Source of the DNA: Schizophyllum amplum
Lineage: Eukaryota > Basidiomycota > Agaricomycetes > Agaricales > Schizophyllaceae
DNA length: 64,000 bases
Assembly: GCA_007026445.1 (NCBI GenBank)
Contig: VDMD01000004.1
Coordinates: 558,001-622,000, forward strand
Direction: 5' to 3'
Positions 25,304 to 37,339 of the stretch are shown here, one piece after another. Position 1 is the first letter of the stretch. Each line of letters opens with the position of its first letter. The notes under the pieces are model-generated. The model searched no databases and had not been told where the DNA came from. It was given only the letters and a program-made list of their open reading frames with translations. Position numbers and translations under genes: made by a program.

Positions 25304-28300
25304 ATGGCGTCGCAAGACGTCCGGATGGCGGGGTCTGAGTTGCCTTCGGACCAGCAAAAGAAGAAGAAGACAGAGAGGAAAGCAGATAGAGCCTGCGACT
25401 TCTGTCGAAAGAGGAAGAGTGAGTGCGCGATCTGTGGGCCTCCGCTATGCACTCGCTGATTCTGACGTCCGACAGGTCGTTGTGAATATGGCTCGCGTTG
25501 ATCACATTGTCTCAGCTCAACATGCATTCATAGGCGACGGGGACCAGCGAACTGGCAAGGCTTGTGCCAACTGTAGCCTCAACGATTTGAAATGCACGTA
25601 CGAGCTCAATGTCAAGGTAGCTTTCCTTCGCCCTCGAATGGCAAGCGTTCATTAGACCTAACACATTTCAACCATAGAGACAAGTAATCAGCAAGGCGTC
25701 AGTGCGGGATCTGCCCATGTATCAGTGGACTCTGCTGACCGCTCTTCAGATACGTAGAATCTCTGGAACGAAGGATTGAAGAGCTGGAGAGTATGCTCGG
25801 ACAGGTATGTTTCGATGTGCTTACTGACCACCTGCTTCAGCTGACCGCCTGCAGCAAGCGATTTCCCCACCCCAGAGCGCAGCTGAAAGTCCTTCAAGCA
25901 ATATTGCCTCTCCAAGCTCGCCCGTGAGCCAGGAGCAACTACGGGAGTTGTACTGGTCTCTTATCCGCGACGATCAACGTCTCAAACGCCTACCATACCG
26001 CAACGTGTCCCCAGAAACCATAGAAGACGCAGAGGATGCAGCCGAAAACCAGGATGAAATTAATCCTCAGGACGACGACCTCAACGATAAGTTTCAGCAG
26101 CTTCGTGTGGGCCCCAAGAGCTATCAGGGAAAGAGCAGTCCCGCACGTGAGACACCCTTCCTTCTCTGGTACTCCACCTGCGTCGTCGGTTGACCTGCTT
26201 GTCAGATCTCGTTATGAAGATAATACAACTCAAGAAGAAAGGCAAAGGCGACCAGTACCCGCCGACTTTCTTGGACGGCCGTCGTCCGAGATTCTGGCAG
26301 CCACACCCTTGGGAATACGCGCTCCTGTCGGCAGAGCCAGCGAATTATCAATTTCCGGAGGGGGATCTCATGCAGTCGCTCATCGACTTGTACTGCGATA
26401 ACATCCATCTCTACTTCCCCATCCTCCATGTGCCAACGCTTTTGGAAGGTATGCGCGCCGACCAGCACCACAGGGATCACAATTTTGGGGCCATTGTACT
26501 CTTAGTTTGCGCCTTGGGCGCCCTTTTCTCGGAAGACCCACGGGTGCTCAGCGAGGATTATGCATCAGATACTCATTCCAGGGGATGGTGCGTATTGTTA
26601 AAGCACCCTAATAGTCTTTGATATGTCTTCGGACAGGAAGTGGTTCGTGCAGGCAGAGAAGCAGCGCAGACCCATATACACGTCGCCGACGCTGCATGAG
26701 ATGCAGTCTTTTTGCGTAAGCTATGTTGTCTGCTCACGGGAGCAGAGCCTGACTGTCAACTAGCTATCCATACTCTTCATGGTCTCCGCGTCAAAATATG
26801 TGGCACAGCACATTTGGCTGCGGCTTGGCACCGGAATCCGTTACATACAGGACACTGGGGCACATCGTCGGACAACAAGGAAGATCCCAACCAACACCGA
26901 CGAGATGTGGAATCGCGCAGTCTGGTGAGTCCTTTATGCCGTACATGTAAGCGGCGCCACTCACGCAACCAAGGCTGCTTATTGTTTTAGACAGGTACTT
27001 GAGCTCTGCGTTTGGAAGGCCAACTGCCATACAGGATGAAGTGTAAGAATGCCAGAGTCTTTGCCAACCTTAAAACTCACTGCAATGTAGCTTCGACATC
27101 CGGTACCCTATGGAATGCGATGACGAATACTGGTACAACCCCGACGACCCGGAAGGGTCGTGGAAGCAGCCCACTGACAAGCCATCGATGGTTTCATGCT
27201 TCGTAACGTATATCAAGCTCTCGCGTGTGGTAGAGATTGCCCTCCGGTCAATCTACAGCACCAACAAGTACAGTGTCATCCGCCAGTTTATGGGCGAAGG
27301 ATGGGAGCGCAATGTCGTTCGGGAGCTTGACTCGGCTCTCAACAAATGGCTGGACGACGTCCCGAAGCACGGTGCGTATCGCGGCACCTGTAGCCAGTCG
27401 GAAACTGACTTATCCAACAGTGCGGTGGAACCCGGAGCAGCCCGACGTCCGACTTCTCAATCAAGCGGCATATCTGCACAGTATATATCGACAGACGCAG
27501 ATCCTGATACACAGGCCATTCATCACCTCCTCCGAGCTTGCGTCGCAGTTTGCTGTGCCTTCGTTGACGATATGCACGACGGCAGCAAGGGCGTGTGCGC
27601 ATGTCATGGACCAACAGAGGCGTATTACGGGGAAGGCGTTACCCTTCATCATGGTATGGCAGCCATCTGTATGATTCTTCAACCCTGACAGCGAATGCCC
27701 TGTTAGTTCGCGGCATCGACGTCGGCCATTGTTCTGCTGGTCAGCATGTTCGGCCGCGTCCAAGGGCGAACCAGCCGCGACCAGCTCAAGGTTAGCCCAT
27801 GTGCTGCATTCATGCATGGCGATTATTTATGCCGCACATAGGAGCTGAAGGAAGTCCACCTCATGATGGACTATCTCAAGAGCTTGGAAGACAACTGGGT
27901 TACGGCTGGTCGGACGTGGTATATCTTTTCGTTCCTGTATGCCCCTCTTGTCTCACTTTCTGCAGGGACATCCTCAACGACTTGTGCTACCTGGGTGATA
28001 TGCCGAACTCCCAGCTGGGCAAGCATCCACGGAAGGGCCCTGATGCCGAACAACACTCGCGAAACGGTGACGTCCTCGGTTTCGCGGTCGAGCACCTCCG
28101 CAGAGACATGTCTTCCGAGGCGCATCGAGTCCATCCGCATTCACGTCACCGGCCTCGACTGATTCAGTAAACACGCCACAAAGTCTCGACCACATGGACA
28201 TGCCCGCCTCTTCGAACACTAACGGCAGAAAGGGAGATCAGCAGAGTCACATGGGACCGACGCATGGGATGCCTAGTACAGACGATGTGTCTGCGTGGTT

Positions 28301-28679
28301 TCCCCCAGAGGAGGCGGGGGCAATGGAACTCGGCGGCATGACCCCGCTGGATTTCTCACAACCTGCATGGATGCTGAATGCTGCGACGACGACGACGCAG
28401 CGTCCGATAGGATTATCGGAGGCAGCAACAAATGATCTTTCCATGCAAGGACTTGACCAGGACAGTATGGCGATCTGGTCGTCGATTCCGGCCGCATTTG
28501 AGTAAGTGGGCCGCACTTTGTTTCTTGCGGGTTCTTATGTCACCTACAGCACTGACGACTGGATGACCTACCTCACTGGTCTGGCGGAGGTGGCCCACGA
28601 GCATAATAATCCTCAGCCTTCACAGGACATGGGTCCTGAGAGCGCAATGTCACTAGGCGGTGCCAATTTTCCATTGTGA
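25304..28679 (+). CDS. Zn2Cys6 fungal-specific transcription factor (copy 1)
   Basis: The start MASQDVRMAG leads to a Lys-rich stretch and a binuclear zinc cluster split by two introns: ACDFCRKRKSRCDGD then TGKACANCSLNDLKCTY, giving all six Cys. A coiled-coil dimerisation helix, YVESLERRIEELESMLGQ, follows, as in Gal4-type factors. The middle is the fungal_trans domain: PTFLDGRRPRFWQPHPWEYA, DLYCDNIHLYFPILHVPTLL, GAIVLLVCALGALFSEDPRV and RLGTGIRYIQDTGAHRR. The C-terminal region includes LMMDYLKSLEDNWVTAGRTW, then an acidic/Ser region ending near GLAEVAHEHNN. At least ten introns. It is the inverted paralogue of the gene at 33376-36859; exon order and most motifs correspond. Target pathway unknown. 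Confidence 0.88.
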
Positions 28680-28905
28680 GCCGTCTTGCTGCTATCTCCA
28701 GTGTCTCTCCCAAATCATACGTATCCTACTATTCGCTCTTGTATATTCTCGACTGTTGTATTACTATTGCTGAAAAAAAATTCAAACATCTAATGTACAC
28801 CGGGCCCTACTAAGCCAAAATTCGCGCTTGCGAGAACACACTATCTTCGGCCGAGGGTGGTTGTTGACTCCCCTCGTACACGCCGGGGAAACGACGGATG
28901 ACCCA

Positions 28906-30135
28906 TTATCCATACATCTCCTTCTCCCGCCTCAGCTTGACGTCCGATTCCTGGACGGTGAGAGAGAGCTATTGCACTCCAGTCAGATGTCCGAACATTG
29001 TACCGGCACAGCAACAACTCACATTGATAACCCCCGTATTGACCGCCCGAACCACATGCACCTGCGCCTCCTCGGACGCGCCAGCCGTCGTATGCTGTCC
29101 ATCGGCGGGGAGCCAAGGTGGCGGATCGCCCTTGACGGTGGAGGCCGTCGGCGCTTGGTCGTCCTTGAGCTCAAGGACGATAGCGAAGGTGACGTCGTCT
29201 ACGGCGAAGCTGATGAGCAAGGATAATGACAGGGAAGAGCGGAAGAAGCTGGGAGAGGAAAGAACACGTACCGCCAAGATACATCTGCCCGAGCTGCGCT
29301 TCAATCATGCTGAGCTTGACGAGGAAGGAGCGGAAGTACTGGCTGAGGGCAGCGGGTGTCATGGCGTTTACGACGCTGAGGAGTGGTCAGCAAAGTAACG
29401 GGGATTCATACAAGATGCGGCGACGCCATCCAGCAATACTCAAGCAGCTGTTCAGACGTGTGTGGCGGGTCTTTACCTAGTATCCTTATTGAACACTTCA
29501 ACCTGAATCATGCTCTCCAACGCAAAGACGAAGCGCTCAAGAGCCACCTCGTCTTTATCCTTGACAACAACGACGACCTTGGACACAGTGCCCTACGAGT
29601 GTAGCGTCAGCGAGCGCCCACTTCATTGCTTTCGTCTTCGCATCACATCCCTGCCCCAACATCATAGCCCTCTCTCCCCTCGCCGCAGTCCGTCTATCTT
29701 CCATTCGGCGAGCACGTATCGTACCTCACTCACCTGTACCAACTCCTCGCCCACGGCCTTCACCGCGCCCGAGATATATTCATTCAGCCCCGGATGCCGT
29801 GACTGAAACACCGGCGTGTCGTACTTCTTCCGTCGCACGAAGAGGTCGGCGGGGTAGATCTGGCGGACGTAGAGGATGGAGTGGATGGCGACTTCCACTG
29901 GGTTGTGAAGAGGGTGGATGAGGAAGTGGGGGTGGGAAGGAGGAAGTTTGAATGAGGGAGGCAAGATGAATATGTAAAGGCAGGTTCGAGCAGTACAATA
30001 GGAGAGAGAGGGAGAGGGTAGAGAGATGGGTCAATTAGTCTTCTGATTTGTCCGCACGCGTGCAACCATCCACTCACAAAAATCACAAATGCCCTTTACG
30101 GTCTCTAAAAGCACAACTGTTATTGGGTCACTCAT
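28906..30135 (-). CDS. REV7: REV7 / MAD2L2 HORMA-domain protein (DNA polymerase zeta subunit)
   Basis: HORMA protein that bridges Rev3 and Rev1 in translesion synthesis. The tiny first exon (MSDPITVVLLETVKGICDF, from 30135) joins over a GTGAGT intron to LEVAIHSILYVRQIYP, the canonical Rev7 start of the HORMA fold, then ADLFVRRKKYDTPVFQSRHP. Later exons give KVVVVVKDKDEVALERFVFA, LSQYFRSFLVKLSMIEAQLG and the safety-belt part DVTFAIVLELKDDQAPT. The last exon is LSLTVQESDVKLRREKEMYG with a stop at 28906-28908. Length (about 240-270 residues) fits the family. Encoded between the two Zn2Cys6 paralogues, same strand as CWC25. Confidence 0.9.
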
Positions 30136-30444
30136 GAGAATAACCCACGGAAGACAGCCGCACGATTGAAGGTCAAGGTCGCGTTGCTCTCCGACATGTC
30201 TTCATGGAGATGATGGTTCGGTTCAAGCCAATGTGGGCGTGCAACTAAACTTTCTCACGCTTTTTGGCCGTTTACACGTGCTTCACAAGTCACCTCAATA
30301 TGTTCGGCGCAATGAATCAGTGCTACAGTCAAGGCAGGCTGCAAGTCTGGAGTGAATGTCAAGTACCAGAAGATCCTACACCGTGTGCAGCACATCAACT
30401 GAGATCCGAGGAAAGCAGTAGACCATCCAAACCCAGCCAACCCT
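30136..30444. other. Intergenic, REV7 upstream / CWC25 downstream
   Basis: About 310 bp between two minus-strand genes. It must contain the CWC25 terminator region and REV7 promoter; no distinct motif recognised. Confidence 0.4.
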
Positions 30445-31863
30445 CTACTCCCCATCAACCACCATCGCCCCCCGCCCTCTCCTGATCCTGTCCTCCAACG
30501 ACCCCCCAAACGCCTTCTTCGAGTCCTGGCTCAAGAAGCTTGCCATCCCCTTGTTCTTCTTCCTTGCCTCTTCGTCCCTAGCCAATTCCGCCTTCTCCTT
30601 CTCGAGCAGGGCGGCGAGGCGCACCTGCCGCTCTGCGGACATGCTGTTGGCGTTGGAGGACATGGCGGCGAGGCGGGCGGTGCGGTCTTGATCGAGTTTA
30701 GAGGCCTGCGTCTTGGGAGGGGATGCAGCGCGACGAGGAGGAGAGGCACGGCGCGCGGGCGGTGGCGAGTACCGCGATCGCTTAAGCGGAGGGTCACGAT
30801 CCACGAGGCTTCGGCTGCGCTCGCGTTTGACAGGATAGTCGCGGCGGGGTGACCTGCTCCTGCTACGGCGGCGCGCGAGCTTGTCCTCCTCTGACGAGTC
30901 GTCGGATCGCGGCCAAGGGGGCCTGCGGTCTACTGAAGGGGGCCTACGATCGACCCCCTTGCCCTTACGGTCCGGAGACACGCTGCGACGGCGGGACGCA
31001 TAACGATCAGGGCTGGGGCTGTATCTACCACGCCTCGCGGGGTAGCTCGAACGTCTTTCGTCGCGACTGTAAGGGCTAGGGGAGCGACGGCGGTCCCCGG
31101 AGACGGGCTGCGGCGCCGGTCTTCAATACGGCGGTCATCGAGGCTGCGCGAACGCGAGCGCTTATCAATGAGCCCGTGCTTGCGCTCGTGCTTGAGGCGC
31201 TTCTTCTCCTCTTTCTCCCGCTTGCGCTCTACCTTGTCCTTCTTGGGCTTGGCGCCGGTGCGCTCCTGCATCTCGCGCAGGCGGAGGGGGTTCTTCATAA
31301 GCGCTTCGTACGCGGCTTGTTCCTGCCTCTTGATAGCGAGAAGGGGATCCTCGCGGATCTTTGAGGCGATGTCGCGAGCAGTGTTGGCGTTTTGTACCGC
31401 GATGAAGTTCTTGTGGGCGGCGCCCAACTGTATGATGACAATTGAGTTGATCGTTCATGGGGCATATTTCTCGAAGACGCACCTTAGCCTGCTCGTCAGC
31501 AATGAGAATCTTGTCAACCCGTTTCTTGCCCAGCAGGTAGTCCTCGAGGTCGTTCGGGTTCTGAGCGCTGCCCGCCGCGGGGGTTGCATACATCCATTCC
31601 AGTTTCTCCGTCCGTTTCTTTCCTGTTTGCTCTTCCTGGAGCCTCTGAAGCTCTTGTAGCTGTCGCTCTTCCTCCTTCTCCTTACGAAGCTGGTCGAGCT
31701 TCTTCTTCTCCTCAAGCTGAAATATTAAGGAGTGGTCAGCACTGATCGAACGAATGGAGCTTCAACTACTCACAGCCTTCTTCTCCTCAAGCCACACCCG
31801 CTCCTGATTCTTCAGGAGGAGCGGATGCCAGCTCTTCTTCATGTTCAAGTCTCCTCCACCCAT
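30445..31863 (-). CDS. CWC25: CWC25 pre-mRNA splicing factor
   Basis: Step-one spliceosome factor. The N terminus [20 protein letters not shown] is the conserved family start (CIR-N-like domain), followed by [10 protein letters not shown]. After an intron come a charged helix and the second block [20 protein letters not shown], then [13 protein letters not shown], again diagnostic. A third block, [20 protein letters not shown], leads to a long Arg/Ser-rich tail (repeated [21 protein letters not shown]) and a conserved end [21 protein letters not shown] single G seems missing near 31097 in the [13 protein letters not shown] stretch; restoring it keeps the RS-domain frame open. Divergent from the membrane-protein gene at 32077. 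Confidence 0.93.
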
Positions 31864-32076
31864 CTTGGCTGCTTTTCGATAGACGAAGAACTAGAAATGG
31901 GATGTGGTGGTGACCGTCCGGGACGAGGGGGGGTGGTGCTTAGGCCGCTTATGTCAGCGCGTGGTTCACTCGGAGTGGCCGATCCGAAGTTCCGAAGGGC
32001 CGCGGCGCGCTTGCCGCCACGCTCATCGCCTTACGCCCATCCGCTCGGCAGCTCGTTCGCCCAGAGGGAATGCGCC

Positions 32077-33029
32077 ATGTCCCACTCCCCCTCAGACGAT
32101 GGCTACAATGAATCGGACCCGCTTAACCGGGATGCGGACGCGCCGATGGCAGTGACACAGCCAGAGTAGGCGCCTCCTCTTGCAATTGCTGGTCAGCCAC
32201 ATTGAGGCTCATGCCTCTGTCTTTCAGGCCAACGCGCTCAATTTATGCATTGACGCGCAGCGAGGTAACGCGCGGTGTTGCCAATCGCTTTGTGCACTCG
32301 CGCGCCTACATCTTCCTGTACCTCGCCATGGCCGCGCTATCCGTCACAACTGTCGTGCTCAGTTTAGTGAACGAGTGCCCCGGACTTCCCTTCTACATCC
32401 TCGAGATCATCGTCAACTCATCCATGATCCTCGAGGTTGCCATCCGCTTCGTCGCGTTCGGACGCGTGAGTGGCCCTGCTGTTTGTGTCTGCATCCACCT
32501 TAACAGGCACGTTTTCTCGCAGCAATTCTGGAAGTCCCCCTTCAACGTAGTCGACCTTATCCTCACCATGTTCTGTGCCCTCACACTCATTGTACTCGCA
32601 TTCTCCACATGCGGTGGGGGGAGTAAAGAAGAGGAGATCCTCGACACCCTCCTACTCGTCGCGCGAAACGTCCTGCAATTCAGCAGACTCGCCGCCGTTA
32701 TGAGACAGTAAGCCACAGGTCAACTGGCTCACCCATCGCATCGGAAGCTGACACCTTCCCCCAGATCCGGCCAGTCAATATTCTCTCGCCCAAAACCCAT
32801 CGACATCAACGCCGCCCGGCGAGCCGGCTACACAGGCCTCGACTTTGACATGGAGAGCGACGATGACGGGGACGAGGAACTCGGCAGGCCTCTCGTCCGC
32901 AATCCCGTCGTTTTCGATGCCGATTCAGAGGGGCCAGGACGGCGACCGCCACCCAAAGCGATGACTCCCATGCCGCTCATAGCTCAGAGCCAACGGGACG
33001 AGGAGGATATGTGGGCTGAGTTAGGTTAG
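32077..33029 (+). CDS. Stand-alone voltage-sensor-like (ion_trans) four-helix membrane protein
   Basis: Four exons, about 275 residues. After a short acidic N terminus come four membrane segments: AYIFLYLAMAALSVTTVVLS, FYILEIIVNSSMILEVAIRF, NVVDLILTMFCALTLIVLAF and EILDTLLLVARNVLQFSRLA. The order and the FWKSPFNVVDLI block before segment 3 match S1-S4 of voltage-gated cation channels. The fourth has only three spaced Arg (VARNVLQFSRLAAVMRQ). No pore loop, S5 or S6 follows; the tail is acidic, cytosolic, and ends EEDMWAELG. So it resembles an isolated voltage-sensing domain (as in Hv1 or VSP proteins) or a shortened ion_trans protein of fungi. Function unknown. Confidence 0.75.
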
Positions 33030-33375
33030 TGTACAGTTGAATTGAAATACAGATGTTCGTTCGAACGGACTCTAATTTATCTACCCCACATTGCTATTGT
33101 GGAATCTAGAGACACTAAATATTAAGCATTGTGCAATAAGTATCTTGCTCCAGCAAGGAATCTCTAAGGCTAATGATACATGTACTTCGAAAGGGTCTTG
33201 CGCGAAAACTCGACTACAAGATACGCACTGCGATAGGATGGAGAATAAATTGTAGGTAAATTCGAGAACTATCCTGGGTCCTGGACAGCACTGCACTAGA
33301 TTGGCCGATGTCGCACGACGGAAGGCGCCCGCCTCACGACAGACAGCCACTGCTGTAAGATGAAAAACTCGCGCT
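33030..33375. other. Intergenic, convergent 3' ends
   Basis: About 350 bp between two converging stop codons. AT-rich patches near 33060-33140 may serve as termination signals. No gene seen. Confidence 0.4.
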
Positions 33376-36300
33376 TTACGATGGAAACCCTGCACCTCCT
33401 GGTGGCATCGGAAACGCGCCCATGTTGCCGTCCTGCGCGCCCATTCCCTGCTGCGCGAACTGAGCGTTATTCTGCTCGTTTGCCGCCTCTGCTAGGCCAG
33501 CAAGGTAGATCATCCAGTCGTTGGAGCTGTTGATGGTGTTAGTGCATCTGAACGAGTCAGCTGATGCGTATATAGACTCACTCATAGGCAGACGGCACCG
33601 CCGACCAATGGCCATGCTATCTGGGTCAAGGCCCCCCCGGCGAAGTCGTTGACTGCTGCCGAATCCCCGAACCCTGCTGGTTGGCTGGGGGCAGCCGACG
33701 TGTCTCCAAACATCCACGCCGATTGAGAGAAGTCCATCGAGTTCATGCTACCGCGCTCCATTGAGCCCATGGTGCCGCGTTCCGCGCCATTGCCAACTGG
33801 TGGGAACCATGCAGAGCCCTCGGGCTGCATGGCATTCGGTAGTGCACCGAAAGCATGCCCTCTTCCAATGGCTTGCTCGGGATAGAGGTCCGCGAACGAT
33901 GGCATGTCGTCTCGGACGGTGTTGCCGAGTGCAGGCAAAATGTTCCTGCTCGGTGGAGGCATCGCTGTGGGCTGATCGGATGGTGGTGACGCGAAGGTCG
34001 GTGACGCCGTGAAGCTCGACGGGCTCAGCGCATCTACTGCTTTGAACGCAGTTTCCGACCGTACATGGGACGAAGACCTCCTCGACGGTTTTCGGCATCT
34101 GCACCCTCCCGTGCCGCTTGCCAAGTTGTGAGTTTGGCATATCACCGAAATGGCATAACTCGTTGAGAACGTCCCTGCGAAATGTATCATACTGAGAAAC
34201 AACAAGCCACAAGAGACAAGGGGTAGCGTACCAAGTGCGACCAGCCGTCACCCAGCGATCTTCCAAGCTCTTCAAGTAGTCCATCATGAGGTGGATTTCC
34301 TTCAGTTCCTATCGCGCGGTGAGTAGGATGGAAGATTGTGGCGTAGCGACTGACCTTGAGTTGATCACGTCTTGACCGCGTCGGCTCGCAACGGCTGAAC
34401 ATGCTAATGAGCAGTACCGTGGCCGATATTGAGCTGGGAACTGTTCCAAACTTGTCATTAAGCCAAGATAAATAGATAAGGGACAGGATACCATCGCATA
34501 AGGCAAAGCCTTCCCCGTCTTATGTCTTTGCTGATCTAGGACATGCGCGCACGCTCTCGCCGCCGTCGTACATATCGTCAACGACGGAAGCGCGAGCTGC
34601 GAGGAAGGCTTGGAGGACGTGATGAAGGGCCGATGGATCAGGATTTGCGTCTGCCGATATGCAGCTTCCAGATACGCCGCTTGGTTGAGGAAGCGGAAGT
34701 CGGGCTGTTCCGGGTTCCAGCGTACTGGCGAGTGAGTTAGCTTCCACATTTGAAGTTGCCTCGTGGGCGTTGCTGGATGTGCAAAAATACGCACAATGCT
34801 CGGGCACATTTTCCACCCATCTGTTCAGCGCAGAATCAAGCTCCCGCACAACATTGCGCTCCCACTCCTCGCCCATGAATTTGCTGATGACGCCTGATTT
34901 GTTGATGCCGTAGATTGTGCGGATGGCAATTTCCACCATTCGCGTGAGCTTGATGTACGTGACGAAGCCGGAAACAATCGAGGGCTTGTCAGCCGGCTGT
35001 TTCCATGACTCCTCTGGGTTGTCGGGATTGTACCAGTATTCGTCGTCGCATTCCATGGGGTAGCGGATGTCGAACCTGATCAAGATCAGGCTTGCTTCTA
35101 CAGGATAATCTCGCGTGCTTACACTTCGTCCTGGATGGCGGTCGACCTTCCAAGGATTGAGCTTAGATGTCGGTCCAGGACTATGAGGAGCCTTGTGTGT
35201 CTCAGCAGTATAAACTTTATGGCGTGATTGATGCTCACCATACGGCGCGATTCCATAGCTCGTCGCTGTTCGTTGGTATTTTTCTCGTAGTTCGCCGGTG
35301 CGCACCAGTATCTTGTATGTATCGGATACCTGTACCGACTCGCGTCCAAATGTGCTGCGCCATTAAGTTCGACGCGGCTAGCATGAAAACAATAGACAGC
35401 TAGATATCAATCAGGTTTTGAAACATGGATGAACACAATACTAGCTTACACAGAACGACTGCATTTCATGCAATGTCGGCGCCGTATACACCGGTCGCCG
35501 TTCCTTCTCTGCTTGACTGAACCATTCCCTGTTTATCGTACGATCAGCGAGCCGCTGAGAAGCCTGACATAAATCGTACCATCCCCTGGAATGAGTCTCC
35601 GACGGATATTCCTTACTAAGCACTCTTGGGTCTTCTGAGAAACGAGCGCCCAAGGCGCAAACTAGCAGCACAATGGCGCCGAAGTTGTGATCCTTGAGAT
35701 GCTCGGATGCGCGCATACCTTGCTCCAAGGTAGGTCGATGAAGAATGGGGAAGTATGGTTGGACGTTTTCGAAGTACAGGTCGATTAGCTCCTTCGCCAG
35801 GTCTTCATCCGGGAATGAGTACCGCGCAGGCTCTGTCTGCAGGAGCGAGTACTCCCATGGGTGAGGCTGCCAATATCGCGGGCGTCGGCCATCCAAGAAA
35901 GTCGGCGGAACCCTGTATGGCTCGCCTGAGTTTTTCTTTTTTAGACTGAATATCTTCAAGACAAGGTCTGCGTGGAACCTGTCAGCCAATGACTCAGAGA
36001 AGTACCCACGGCGAACTCACGTGCGGTGCTGCTCTTGCCCAGGAACCTGTTGAAGGAGGGACCCAGGCGTAGGTGCCGAAAGGTCGTGTTGAGGTCGTCA
36101 TCCTGAGGATTGAATTCGCCGTGACCCCGGTCCGCGTCCTCCTCGATGGTTTCGGAGGATATGTAGGGTGGTATCTTGGAGCGTTGGTCATCGCGGATGA
36201 CAGCGCAGTACATTTCACGGAGTTGCTCCTGGCTTAGAGGACAGCTTGCGCTGGTGTGGGTACTGGCGGGGCTGTCGGCGCTGCGAGTGGGGGACAATGA

Positions 36301-36859
36301 CTGCTGCTGTAAAATGGTCGGATCAGAGGGGTGAACGGTCTTCGTAAGCAGGACGCAACGCACGCGTTCGAGCATGCCCTCGAGTTCTTCGATGCGTCGC
36401 TCTAAGGATTCTACGTATCTGAGGCAGGGTCAGCATATTAGAGATGAACTGGGATTGGGGCTGAAGCACTGACGTCTTGCTGATAACTTGTCTCTGCAAT
36501 TATGGTGAGGACTGATGAGCCTTGCCAATTGAAGGCACGCGACGCACCTTGGCAGTATCATGAAATGTGCATTGTAGGTTGTTCAGCGTACAATTGGAGC
36601 ATGACTTCCTGGATACTTGATCGCCGTCGCCTGATACGAACGCTGAGCAAGGAAACAGGCATAACAGCAGGCTTCACCTACAGCGACCTTAACATTGCGG
36701 TTGTCAGCGCACACAATACGCGTGCCAGAGAGTCGTACACTCACTCTTCCTCCGTCTGCAGAAATCACAAGCTCTGTCCGATTTCCTCTTCTTGTGTTCC
36801 AGTTGTTGATCCAGAGTCACCTCAGGCCCTCCCATCATCGTGGCGTCTTGGGACGCCAT
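33376..36859 (-). CDS. Zn2Cys6 fungal-specific transcription factor (copy 2, inverted paralogue)
   Basis: Mirror image of the gene at 25304-28679. The start MASQDATMMGG leads to ACDFCRRRKS. A later exon gives DGDQ and SCSNCTLNNLQCTF, together a full six-Cys binuclear cluster. The rest follows the same order: QEQLREMYCAVIRDDQRSK, PTFLDGRRPRYWQPHPWEYS, DLYFENVQPYFPILHRPTLE, GAIVLLVCALGARFSEDPRV, CDDEYWYNPDNPEESWKQP, LMMDYLKSLEDRWVTAGRTW and a C-terminal NDWMIYLAGLAEAANEQNN ending PGGAGFPS. At least ten introns, most in the same places as copy 1. One short intron separates the first cluster half from the second. Function unknown; the pair likely arose by an inverted local duplication. Confidence 0.87.
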
Positions 36860-37339
36860 GCTTTAGGGGAAATGTGGTGGTGCACAGCTGGAAGATAGAT
36901 GTAGAAACTTGGTTCACCTAGAAGGTACTTTCCATAGGAAATCGGCTCTGAAGGGTGTAGAGTGCGAGGTCCTTGAGTACTAATAGCGATGAGGGGAAGA
37001 GCACGATCAGCGTCGGCACGCCTGTTCGTAGGCGCCGGCATCGGATCTAGGGCCGGAGCCCCGAGCACTTTCTGTCAATTGAGTTTGCAACTGTGAGTCA
37101 CAGTGACTCAAGGACTGCCAGGCTCATTCGACAACTTCAACCTTGAACGAAGTCCATTCCGCTCGATAGCAGCCATAAAGACCTTTAAATACGTGTATAT
37201 GTACATCAACATCCGAGGTGCAGAGCATAGGTGACGTTGGAACTGTAACAGAAAGCATGACGAGATCAGTAAATAAAACTGTCGACACTCAGAACACAAG
37301 CGAGCCGGCGAGCGAACACTGCAAGACAGTACACTCAAC
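36860..37339. other. Intergenic region upstream of Zn2Cys6 copy 2
   Basis: About 480 bp, presumably the promoter of the factor on its left. A near-perfect palindrome GAGTCACAGTGACTC lies at about 37095-37109 and contains two head-to-head TGACTC cores, the word bound by Gcn4/AP-1-type bZIP proteins. Confidence 0.45.
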
